Of a stretch of 64,000 nt of DNA, positions 35,391 through 44,719 are shown piece after piece. The stretch comes from Lepeophtheirus salmonis (Eukaryota > Arthropoda > Copepoda > Siphonostomatoida > Caligidae), in the NCBI RefSeq assembly GCF_016086655.4, contig NC_052136.2, positions 48,414,492-48,478,491 on the forward strand. Reading direction: 5' to 3'. Made by a program: the position numbers and the translations under genes. Each line of letters begins with the position of its first letter. Within the stretch, counting starts at the first letter, position 1. A model generated the notes under the pieces. The model ran no database searches, was not told where the DNA came from, and worked only from the letters and a program-made list of their open reading frames with translations.

Positions 35391-35501
35391 TCTTTATATG
35401 AGGCCGAAAGCACGAGCAGGTATTCGCCACTTAGTCCCTTGGCAAATCCTGGGATTATTTCTTGGTCTTAATGATGAAATCGTCTTTGGGGTTCCGAGGA
35501 G
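35391..35501 (+). CDS. Candidate orphan coding exon
   Basis: A 111-bp plus-strand segment stands out from AT-rich flanks by its balanced composition. It is preceded by a pyrimidine-rich acceptor (CCCCCTCAATTACAG) and followed by a donor (GAGGAGGTAAAA). One frame is open throughout: MRPKARAGIRHLVPWQI and then LGLFLGLNDEIVFGVPRR. The middle is hydrophobic and might be a membrane segment. I do not recognise the family. It could be an exon of a gene with long introns, an old transposon piece or chance. Confidence 0.35.
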
Positions 35502-36363
35502 GTAAAACCAAAGAAAATTTCTAATTATGCCAAATTTTGTATTACATTAGTTATTGATATTCGAGCAAAATTCAAATTGTGCTCCATTATCCTCTCCTAC
35601 GTATATGCTTAAATATAATGAATGATATAAATCCATTCTAATATTTTAACTATTACTTAAATTTGTTTGTAAATAAATTTTAAACTGTCGTAAAGTTTTG
35701 TTGAGGATTTGTCGGCGATAAAAAATTACTGAATTAGTTAATACGATGAAATCTACTTCTTACAAAACGACAGATATGAATTTTTATGAGGGTCAAAATC
35801 GATTATTAACCAATTTTGAGGCAGATAGATAGTGAGTTTATATTCATTTGCAATATCAGTCAAAATATTGACATCAAATAAATTGATTTGTAGAAACATT
35901 ATAAATTATCTTTTTATATAAATAATAATTGTTATTTTAATATTTTCGATTTAATTGATAGATTTATCGACATTTTGAAATCGTTGTATAAATACAATAA
36001 GGTAAGTAATCCATCCTTTTCCCCCAGCTATGTAATCTTGTAACATTTTGTTCGAGGTGCCTAGGTACTTTTCTATAAATTCATAACATGTTCAGATTTA
36101 TCAAGGGGAAATGCTGCATGTTAAAAATCGAATTAGATAAAATTAATAATAAAGAAGGACAAAAATCCAAAATATTTGTTTCAAAAATAAAAAATCCAAA
36201 AGTATCATTTACTCAACAATTTGTTAACTAGCTTTATTAATTAAATAATACTACATTAGTAAATATATATTTCATAATATTAGACTCTCATCCTTAAGGC
36301 GATTTTCATCTTCTTTAGAAATTAATAAATGGTAGCCTTAATTGGTGTTGTGTCAGTTATTAT
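35502..36363. other. AT-rich sequence, nothing recognised
   Basis: No partner exon for the candidate at 35391 was found here. Confidence 0.35.
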
Positions 36364-37366
36364 TTAGGACCGAAGACTGTGGTCCAGTCTAGTTCAGATC
36401 CACTTGACGGTCCTTAAAGAAGTTTAAATCAGATTATTCGTGACGTCATTTTTTTAATTTTCCGTTAAATAATAGAATAAATGATAATAGGTTGGGAAAA
36501 AGGTAATTTCGTATTTTTCACTTTATTTCAATGCTTTATAAGAAGCGTTACAATCATCCTATTTAAGCCAAGTATGCCCTGTTCTGTTTAATAACTTGTT
36601 GGCAACGAGAATCCAACTTCATAAAGTCCTTTACGTCGAAGCCATTTTCCCTATTGGCAAAAAAACCTGGATGACCAAGGCCATAGACAGAAACAGATAG
36701 TAGCCACTTGATGCCTGGTTCGGAATGTAGATTGTATACATATGAACTTCCCATCCAAGCTTTTAGAGGTTCTGGCGCGTCATCAAAGATGTGTGCAGCC
36801 TAACGTTGTCTTGATGATGTATTGTTGTGTCCTATTCACTAATTTTGGCTGCTTACAGTATAGGGCAAAATTGAGCGACAAAAAAAATCGCTCCAACCAC
36901 TGTTGGCAACAAGAACCGAAAGAGAATTACCTCTGTATACAGTGAAAATTTTCTTGTTCGCTTTCGACACGTTTTTCCCTTTCAGGTACTAAAAATGTAA
37001 AATATAGCGAATTTCTTCCTTATAGACTTCCATACTCGACGCAAGGTAACTCACGACTGATTCAACCAAGCGCAATACTGTCCGAAAAGCGATCATAATA
37101 TACACTCACACCTTCACAACGCTTTATCCTATGATGCTATGTGACCAATATTGAATATACTTAATTAAAAAGGATATTTAAAAATTCTCAAAAATAATAT
37201 TAGTAAGTAAAAATATAATATGCTCGTATTATATTTTTGTAACTTAAATATATTAGATAAATCAATATATCACAATTGGTTTACAATTGACCGTTCTGAA
37301 GGACTGAATTTCCTAAGTTTCTAATACTGGATTGGAACGAGACAATTAGAACCGACATACCACTAA
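36364..37366. mobile_element. MITE-like palindromic element, copy B, split by a mariner
   Basis: The left part (36364-36488) has TTTAGGACCGAAGACT, GTCCAGTCTAGT and TCGTGACGTCA, matching copy A at 9752. The right part (about 37165-37366) has an AT-rich tail, CGTTCTGAAGGACTGA and GAACCGACATACCACTAA, matching the right end of copy A. Between them lies a mariner-family insertion, so this MITE is older than that mariner. Confidence 0.65.
36489..37160 (-). mobile_element. Mariner-family transposon inserted in MITE copy B, internally deleted
   Basis: The left edge reads TAGGTTGGGAAAAAGGTAAT, resembling a mariner inverted end that abuts TA. On the minus strand the N-terminus is near 37030 ([34 protein letters not shown]). 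After a deletion the C-terminal half follows: [18 protein letters not shown] with the second catalytic Asp, [12 protein letters not shown], and FFANRENGFDVKDFMKLDSR then VIKQNRAYLA to a stop near 36563. Most of the first catalytic region is missing, and stops and shifts are present. The matching right inverted end was not clearly seen. Confidence 0.7.
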
Positions 37367-37744
37367 TCCTAGTGGATAAAGTTACAAGTTTTTACCTTTA
37401 ATGGTATTTAAATTATAAAGTAAATAGCACAATTGTGCATTGAGATATATTAAGATTTGCTTGTTTTTTTATAAGTAGTTAGATCCTTTGTTTCTGTATA
37501 ACACTTTTTTTTCTCTTTGTTTGAGAAAAAACAAAAACATCTTTATGATCTAAAACTTCTGATTTTGTGGTCTACAAAGAATTTTTTAGCAAAATCTACA
37601 TCAGCCGTCCCCAATCTTTCTGGTACCATGATCCCTTGATAACATGTATCAAGTTTTTCTAACCCCAAAGAAACAAAATTAGTTGAGTAGATCGGCTTTC
37701 ACTTCATTTTTGGAGATAGCTAGTGACGGTGTTATTAGGCAAAG
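37367..37744. other. AT-rich spacer
   Basis: No supported feature. Confidence 0.35.
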
Positions 37745-37990
37745 ACATTACAGGGTGTCCATGATAAATTGGAACTATCTTAAAATTCACCTGCTTGATA
37801 AAAATGGAATTTGGAGTGTATTTGTTAATATGAAAAAGTTAGACATGATATTAAACAATAAATTTATTCAACATGCCCTCCCTCAGCAGCCACCATCTTC
37901 TCCATCCTGCCCCTAAAGGATTTGCATGCCCTGATGACTTCCGCGGAATCGACAACGTTCCACTCCCTCGTAATTGAGCCCTTGAGTATG
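37745..37990 (-). mobile_element. Tc1/mariner-family transposase 3' end fragment
   Basis: The minus strand encodes LKGSITREWNVVDSAEVIRA then CKSFRGRMEKMV and GGHVE with a stop near 37857. This is the typical C-terminus of this family (a conserved R-x-E pattern). The outer end TTACAGGGTGTCCATGA at 37749 looks like a terminal inverted repeat. The rest of the element is absent, so it is a 3' remnant. Confidence 0.65.
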
Positions 37991-38640
37991 TACAAATATT
38001 TTTCATATTGAAAAAATATTTTAATTATTTATGTATTTTATTCTTAATCGGAGAAAATGTCTTGTAAGTTCAAAAAAAAATGACAAAAATAGACCCTCAC
38101 AGTAAAAATCTAATTCATTTATCATTGTTTATTTCATTTTATTTTTTATAAAGGACAAAAAGAGACAAAACAATGCGAAACCTAGATAAAATATTTTGTT
38201 TCGTCAACAAATACACTGTAAATAAGCTCGTTTAGCAAAATTAACACAGTTATAAGTAAAAAGGGGATCGTGTAAGAAAACTAAGTTTAGCGTTTTATGA
38301 TATACGTGGATATGAGATATATGAGGATATGGAATTTATATATATACTTTATTCTACACGAGGAGAATCCGGAATGACTTTCATATTAATATATTATTAT
38401 ATATAAATATACACGGAACATTTATATATAGGTCACTAAACCTATAATTATGAAGCTATATTACTAAAGTTGATAATTTTGTAGAGAAAAACGCGTGCAA
38501 GGAGAAGGGGGGGGGGAGAAAGACTTATGGTATCATTGTTATAAATACTGATGTGATTATCATTTGTCTACTTTATTATGATTTTTGAGGGTATAACGAA
38601 AGTATTTATTAGCAAACTCCTATTACGATGCCAATGACGA
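37991..38640. other. AT-rich spacer next to the Gypsy copy
   Basis: No LTR matching the other side of the Gypsy copy was recognised here. A G9 run is at about 38507-38516. Confidence 0.35.
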
Positions 38641-38675
38641 CCATTTTTCATACGTATGAGATATCCCCTTTGAGA

Positions 38676-39530
38676 TTACTGTGTTTCAATTGTACCTAGA
38701 TGGGTCCATCTTTTTGTTATATGATCTTGTATCCGAACCGATTCACCTATCTTCATTACGGATAACTTCTTCCCATCTTCCTTTTTTAAAATTGGTTTTG
38801 GAACCTTACAAAGTTCTTGGCTTCTCTTTTGATGGAATTCAGGTAGCATAGGTATAAAAGATCTAGTACTACGACCAAATACCATTTTAGTTGGACTCAA
38901 TCCATCTTCTATTCTCGGAGTAATTATCATTTCTAAAATTCCAAAATTGATTTTTGACTGATCTATCTTATTTCCATTCATAGTTTTTCTTACTAAATAT
39001 TTTAATTTCTTCGCAAAAGCTTCAGCCAATACATTGGATTGTGGGTTATGTGAAGAAGAACATCGCCATTGAACTCCCCAAAAGGATAAGAATTCTTGAA
39101 ATTCCCTGGACGAGAAGTTTGTTCCGCCATCTGATTATAAAACTTCGGGTATACCATAACCAATGAAGAATATCTCAATTATTTTCTTTATCACTCTTGA
39201 TGTGCATCCACTATGCTCAAAATAATGCAAAGCAGGATATCCAGAAAGTATATCTACATAAACCAAGAAATGCTTTCCACTTACAGAAAATATATCTACA
39301 GCTACAGCTTGAAATGGCCTCCTCATTTTCGGGCCTTTACTTTGAGTCTCCATTTATAAACTAGGTAATAACTTCTGGTATTCCTCACACTTTCTCACCA
39401 TATCTTCGATGTCCATATCTATTCCCGGACAACAAATTAACTCTCTGGCACACTGCTTAGTCTTCACTATACCTTGATGAAATACATGCAGATTTTCCAA
39501 TATTTCTTTCCGAGCTACTCTTGGTCTACT
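38676..39530 (-). pseudogene. Gypsy integrase
   Basis: The N-terminal zinc region reads HVFHQGIVKTKQCAREL then DMVRKCEEYQ, so the last cysteine of the HHCC site is Tyr. The catalytic core reads AVAVDIFSVSGKHFLVYVD (first Asp), SDGGTNFSSREFQEFL (second Asp) and SNVLAEAFAKKLK (Glu). The C-terminal part has DGLSPTKMVFGRSTRS and a final barrel (VRIQDHITKRW). The frame is broken by stops near 39130 and 39355. Confidence 0.75.
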
Positions 39531-39774
39531 CTTGGTATAACAATTATTTTATTATTAACGATGATCAAACCTTCATAAATCGATAGACTATCTCTGAAAT
39601 TCCAGTAGAGTTTTAATTCTTCAGGGAGATTTTTGATATTATTTCCAAGACTGTCTCTAATAAAATTTATCAATTTTAGATAATTAACATCTTCTTGTGC
39701 TTGGTCTCTCAATTTTTTTAATCTTCGATCCTTGATCTCATTCGTTTGAATTTTTTTACCACATAAAGATCTTA

Positions 39775-40290
39775 CTAATATTCTTCTTGCAACCTATGTA
39801 CATTCTCCAATATGTCGTCCTTACTTGGATTCCAATATGGATTTCTTGACAAATTATTAGCTGCTAAAAATGTTCTTCCTGGTTCCCAAGCAAGAGTGAT
39901 GTTATAACGCATTTGCGTCCTTTCTTTGATTTCTTTTTGTCTTGGATTCTCAATTTCATCCAAAGTTTTCTTGTTGAGGATATTTACAATTGCCTGATGA
40001 TCTGTTTCAATATGAAAATGGGGTAATCCTTGAAGATAAGCATTTAATTTTTTTGTTGCCCAATATATGGCCATCATTTCAAGCGTTGCCATTCCATAAT
40101 TATCTTCTGCTGCACTCAATCATCTAGAATTAGCTTTAATAAGATAGCATTTTCCTTCATTGTCTTTTTGTCTTAAGATATACCCAAGACCTTTTTTCTT
40201 AGAAGCATCAGTCTCGAAAACAGTTTTTCTATTCGGCATGAAGTGACTCTTTTGAGATAATTTAACCAAAGACTTCTTGACATTTTCAAA
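39775..40290 (-). pseudogene. Gypsy RNase H domain
   Basis: The pieces are VFETDASKKKGLGYIL (first Asp), SAAEDNYGMATLEMMAIYWA (Glu region), HIETDHQAIVNIL (Asp) and FLAANNLSRNPYWN (LSR end). A stop separates KANSR from LSAAED at 40120. RNase H degrades the RNA strand during reverse transcription. The frame 40119-39775 is open. Confidence 0.7.
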
Positions 40291-40619
40291 TGTGCCATCC
40301 TATTCTTTAGTCCATATGTACTCATTCTTGTTGGATAATAAAGGTCTCAATGTGACAGATAAGTTGGCTATTTCCTTTGAAAATCCGCCCGTTTGATTGA
40401 CCATTCCCATTCCGTAGGTTTATTTCCCAGCGGCTCAATTATTCCTTTTGTCAACAATTCTTCCAATTCCTTCTTCGTAGCTTCTCTATAAGCAAAGAGA
40501 ATTGTCCTTGATTTGTAAATTTTCCAAGGTTCTGCTTCTTCTATTAAAGATATTTATATCGGTGCGCATTTCATCTTTCTTAATGGTTGATTTCCATCAA
40601 GGAATATATCATGATACTC

Positions 40620-41030
40620 CTAGTCTCTCTTGGCTTTAATTTCTTCATCTGAGATATATTTCATTTCCTTGATTCCACGAGCACTAGGTTCTTTGGCTCT
40701 TTTCCATCTACCTCGCTCAATTTGACTTGGATAATCTTCTGGTAAAATTCTTAATTTTTTACACAATACCCTCGACATTTGAAATTTAACATTTACCTTT
40801 ACAATAATAATCCCTTCTTTAATCTCCTCATTTCCAAAACATACATTTAAAATTATGGACCCTAGTTGATTAAAAGTAGCTGCAGTAGCTCCATTCAAAC
40901 GAGAATCTGAAGGTATATTTAAATCTCTAAGTGGTATTCCAATTTCTTTTAAAAACTTCTCATCCTCAATAGATACGTCACTACCAGAATCCGGAATTGC
41001 ATAACTATAACTACATAAGTATGTTCCATC
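40620..41030 (-). pseudogene. Gypsy aspartic protease region
   Basis: It starts with AIPDSGSDVSIEDEKFL, in which DSGSD corresponds to the D-S/T-G active site. It continues with RLNGATAATFNQLGSIIL and the hydrophobic strand EGIIIVKVNV, typical of the retroviral-type protease fold. The open part 40898-40620 ends with a stop. The ATG is internal. Confidence 0.6.
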
Positions 41031-41129
41031 CAGAGTTTAATCGAACTTGTATTGCAGGTGAGGGAATAAATATGGTCACGTTTTTTACCGTGACTCTTCT
41101 GTTTTTTGCAATTTCATTTTTACAAATTT

Positions 41130-41232
41130 GAATCTTTAAAATGACCAATTCTTATACAATTTCTACATTTCTGTTTCCAAGCAGGACATTTATTTATAAT
41201 ATGGTCTCTTGAGCAAAATATACAATCCATTT
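41130..41232 (-). pseudogene. Gag zinc knuckles
   Basis: The minus strand reads MDCIFCSRDHIINKCPAWK then QKCRNCIRIGHFKDSNL and a stop. The first knuckle is CX2CX3HX4C and the second is CX2CX4H with the last Cys replaced by Ser or lost. Such pairs bind the element RNA. A stop follows directly, and the protease begins in another frame. Confidence 0.6.
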
Positions 41233-41269
41233 TTCTTTCAGGATGACTTTTCCTAAAACTATTTTTGTT

Positions 41270-41734
41270 TCAACTAAGGCTTTGATCCCTGAATTTTCCT
41301 CTTGGGATCTTGCTAACTTTTACAGACTTTAACTTTTCGTCATCCCTCTTCGACATTTTCTCAGCTTGACATCTATCAATAACTTTTGGAAGTGTATATT
41401 CTTTTTCTTCTATGGGCATAAGCTTTTTCCTCGTTTCTTCATCCCGATGTCCCACAATTAATTTAACTTTGATATTTTCTTCTAAACAGTATTTATTACC
41501 GTATCGTTCATTTAATTTGGCACGATTTGCAGTTCGAGTTACCTCTAGATAGAACTTCTCGAATAATTGACCTTCTTTTTGATAAAAGGAATGGAATTGA
41601 ACTTTGTCAAGAATGATGTAATATTGAGAGCGAAAATATAGCCTCAATTCATCTAAAACTTCAAGAATGAATAACTCTGTGTTTTCTTTAATTTCAATTG
41701 AGACTCTTAATTTCTCCCACTTTTCTATATCCAT
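41270..41734 (-). CDS. Gypsy gag-like capsid fragment
   Basis: This 154-residue open frame is Lys/Glu-rich. It contains FYQKEGQLFEKFYLEVTR and LNERYGNKYCLEENIKV, which fit the retrotransposon gag capsid pattern (a conserved F-x-Y/F then an ExI/L-type helix). It is followed in the same direction by zinc knuckles. The ATG at 41734 may not be the original start, because a duplicated part of the same sequence lies just upstream. The protein would be structural, packaging element RNA. It is only a fragment here. Confidence 0.6.
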   Translation of the reverse strand: MDIEKWEKLRVSIEIKENTELFILEVLDELRLYFRSQYYIILDKVQFHSFYQKEGQLFEKFYLEVTRTANRAKLNERYGNKYCLEENIKVKLIVGHRDEETRKKLMPIEEKEYTLPKVIDRCQAEKMSKRDDEKLKSVKVSKIPRGKFRDQSLS

Positions 41735-41751
41735 GAAGGTTCTTAAATTAG

Positions 41752-41925
41752 CCAGCTGTTTTGCAGTTCGAGTTACCTCTAGATAGAACTTATCGAATAA
41801 TTGACCTTATTTTTGATAAAAGGAATGGAATTGAACTTTGTCAAGAATGATGTTATATTGAGAGCGAAAATATAACCTCAATTCTTCTAAAACTTCAGGA
41901 ATGGATAACTCAGTGTTTTAAAAAT
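41752..41925 (-). repeat. Duplicated gag segment
   Basis: This stretch repeats 41529-41695 in the same direction with only a few differences (for example GAACTTATCG against GAACTTCTCG). Both contain GCAGTTCGAGTTACCTCTAG and GGAATGGAATTGAACTTTGT. It is a local direct duplication within the Gypsy copy. Confidence 0.85.
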
Positions 41926-41930
41926 GAATA

Positions 41931-42420
41931 ATAAAATAAATATATTTGAGTTAAATGTAGTTATAATATTTTCCATGCATTAATTCTATTTTAAATATAT
42001 CTTTATGTTTGTAATTATTTTCTCCCAAAAAATAATATATCAAGCAGCTGATTTTATCAAGAGTCTTATTTCAGTAATATCTTAAGTCTTACCCTTGCCT
42101 TCTCCTCGTACTCTTACAAAAAATCAATCTGTAATTATGAAGAGGCACTGCTAGAATCTGCACAATTAATTTTTTTTAACACCTGCGCCCACTAGTCCAA
42201 TTTTATGGCGCAATACAGTGTACACAGTTTTTAGCAATACTAAAATGATACATTTAGTTACAATCGTCCTTAATGGACTTCAAAAGTGTTAATTTTTTTC
42301 ATAAAGGTAACTTATATTATTTTTTCTTTAAAAAATTATTCCTTTTAAATATTTTTTTATTTTAATAAAATTTAGATATATTGTTTTTTTTTATATATGT
42401 AAATGAAAGTCAGGAAAAAG
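41931..42420. other. AT-rich spacer
   Basis: No LTR, gene or RNA is supported. Confidence 0.35.
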
Positions 42421-42851
42421 GTATTTCGGTTCCTGACAACCCTGAAAATTTTAAGAATATTTTTGAGGACAGCAGCTTAGCTGCCATAGCGTTTTATTAT
42501 ATCAGCTACAATCAGCTGTGATGAGGGATGAGGGGAATAAATAAATAAGCAAGGAATTGGGCTGGAATTACTCCGATGTTGATCCTTAAATCTACTCTTA
42601 GTCTAACAAATACTTACACTTATAACTCGGCAACAAATCTTCAAGGTTAATCTCCGTCTTTTATGAGCACACACTTTGAACACACACTCTGTGCACACAC
42701 AATTGAATGTTGCCTGAACCGCAAATAACCCCCCATATACACACAAATACTTATGTTAGAAGAAGTTGAACCTCGGTTATAGTCGGCATCTATTTGGAAA
42801 TTAAACAGCGACAGTCAATATTAATTTAAGAATTATTACATTAAACATATA

Positions 42852-43742
42852 AAGGGTGATTCTAAACGAGCGGTTTTTTCCAGTAAGGATTTTTGGACAG
42901 GCGCGCGCAAGCTCTGTCAAATTCATACGTCATTTTTACTCAGTATGGTTTTACAATTCATCATGGGAAGATATACGCCACAACAACGTGTACAAATTGT
43001 TCAATTGTACAATGCAAATCAGCGTTCTGTGAAAGAAGTTTTTCGCAAATTACGCCCAACTTATGGTCCACATAATAGACCTTCAGAATTCACAATTCGC
43101 AGAATAATCGAAAAATTTGAAGGGGCTGCAACTTGGTAGGATGTCCCGCCGTCTGGAAGGCCACGTGCAGCGTAGAAAATATTGCAGGCGTATCCAAGAG
43201 TGTAGCCAACACTCTACCGTCAACGGCGAACGTTATGTCGCCATGGTAGGATACTTTTTGGTACCTCAAATTGAAGCACATGGTCTTCACGATATTTGGT
43301 TCCAACAAGACGGTGCCACTTGCCACACAGCGCGCGTAACAATGAACTTATTGGGACACCATTTTGGTGAGCAATTAATTTCACGTTTTGGTCCGGTGAA
43401 TTGGCCACCAAGAACGTGTGATATCACACCTTTGGACTTTTTTCTTTGGTGCTACGTAAAACCAAAAGTATATGTGGATAAACCAGCGACGATTGAAGCA
43501 TTGAAATATTGAGCAAGTTATTCGTCAGATTTCGGTCACAATGCTCGAACGCGTCATTGAAAATTGGCGCAAAAGAATGGACCATTTAAAGGTCAGTTGG
43601 AGCAAACATATGGAGGGGGTTATTTTCTAGAAATAATTGTAAAGGATTGTTTTTTCGGTTCATAATAAAGTTTTGACCATAATATAATATTTTATGTGTT
43701 TTATTTCTACAATCCAAAAACCGCTCGTTTTGAATCACCCTT
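42852..43742 (+). mobile_element. Mariner-family transposon, intact ends, internal deletion
   Basis: The terminal inverted repeats are AAGGGTGATTCTAAACGAGC on the left and a complement of AAGGGTGATTCAAAACGAGC on the right, continuing to GGTTTTT. TA lies at both outer edges (42850-42851 and 43743-43744). The plus strand encodes a transposase whose N-terminus (MGRYTPQQRVQIVQLYNANQ, VFRKLRPTYGPHNRPSEFTI) and C-terminal half (WFQQDGATCHTARVTMNLLG, VNWPPRTCDITPLDFFLW) are clear. The middle, carrying the first catalytic Asp, is missing. At 891 bp it is shorter than a full element. The ends are similar enough to be recognised by a related transposase. Confidence 0.88.
42963..43513 (+). pseudogene. 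Deleted mariner transposase
   Basis: From ATG 42963 the frame reads MGRYTPQQRV through IIEKFEGAATW and stops at 43139. A shifted frame then gives ENIAGVSKSVANT. The C-terminal half opens again from about 43205 (STVNGERYVAMVGYFLVPQI) to DKPATIEALKY and a stop at 43512. EQVIRQISVTMLERVIENW follows in another frame. The jump from SKSVANT to VNGERY marks the deletion of the first catalytic region. Confidence 0.75.
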
Positions 43743-44265
43743 TATTAATAATTAATATGATAGATTGCGTAGGAGTGCCTAAATAAAATCACATAAACTG
43801 TACTCTAATATAAGTTCCATAACTGGTAGAATGTTAATTGCTTAGAATATCTAGTTTTTATTTATTTTCGACCAGGCCCGATAATCAAAGCCTATGAAGG
43901 TCGACTTTTATTTAGTATTTATAAAGTATAAAAATAATCATTCCTAGTAATAGTGATACATTTAAGATACGAATACTAAAATTTTAAAATAACGTGCAGT
44001 ACTATTCGAATAAATTAACATAATAAAATCAACCTCAAATGTAAATAATATATATATGTGTCACACAAGAAAAGAATTAACTAAAAATCGCTTGAGGGCA
44101 GCCTCACTTTCCCTGTCGAAAGCATAAAGGTATATAATTCCAAAAACTAAGTCGATCTGTAATAAAAACTATGTTAAAAATCTCAACATTTGGCTTTGGG
44201 AGGTAGATTGTGTTGCGAGTAGAGTCTTGTTTCGTAGAAGAACTAGACTTTATTTAGTATACAGG

Positions 44266-44719
44266 GTGGGAGACTTCAACTCGGGCCATCTCTCGGGTTG
44301 TATTTAAATACATTTTTTTTTAAATATAATGTTTTTCATCTGTAGTGTGTGATTTGAAAGTAAATGTTTGAGGAAAGAGATAAAAAAATGTGAAATATTG
44401 CTGGTAAACATCTTTAAAAAATCTTTAATATTTTTATATGTACAAAATACAACTTATAACCCATGAAAGGGATTATTGTATATATATGGTGTTTTCTGTT
44501 ACAGAAAGAATTTAATAATAATTTGCCCTTTGAAAACTATTTCCAAGAAATTACTATTACATTTCAAATTTGAACGAATGACATTCATCTTTTCAGATTG
44601 TCTGTGGATATGGAATGTAGGATGTTACGACATAACAAAGTGCTGAAAAAGAGCGTGTAATATCACCAATAAATTATGTTTTGAATTTCCCACCCCTAAG
44701 TCCGAGGAGGAATTATGTT
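44266..44719. other. Spacer before the second Gypsy relic
   Basis: TACAGGGTGGGAGACTTC at 44270 could be a transposon end, but no partner was seen. Nothing else is recognised. Confidence 0.3.

Larger units (their letters stand above)
38676..41930 (-). mobile_element. Ty3/Gypsy LTR retrotransposon, reverse transcriptase palm deleted, LTRs not found
   Basis: The minus strand carries gag (41734-41270), zinc knuckles, protease, an RT stub, RNase H and integrase in Gypsy order. Between ELEELLTKGIIEPLGNK at about 40450 and MVNQTGGFSKEIANL at about 40405 the element jumps from the first residues of RT to its C-terminal end. The fingers and palm with the YxDD catalytic box are missing. Integrase lies after RNase H, as in Ty3/Gypsy and not in Copia. 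Scattered stops and frameshifts (for example 40120-40140, 39130, 39510) break the pol frame. No LTR pair was recognised. Confidence 0.85.
42421..44265. repeat. Dispersed repeat R1, copy 3, split by a mariner
   Basis: The left part 42421-42849 and the right part 43745-44265 together match R1 copy 1 (23401-24140). Shared text includes GACAACCCTGA, ATCAGCTACAATCAGCTGTG, AATTACTCCGATGTTGATCC on the left and TCAACCTCAAATGTAAATAA, AAAGGTATATAATTCC on the right. The interruption is exactly the mariner at 42852-43742. Confidence 0.7.
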
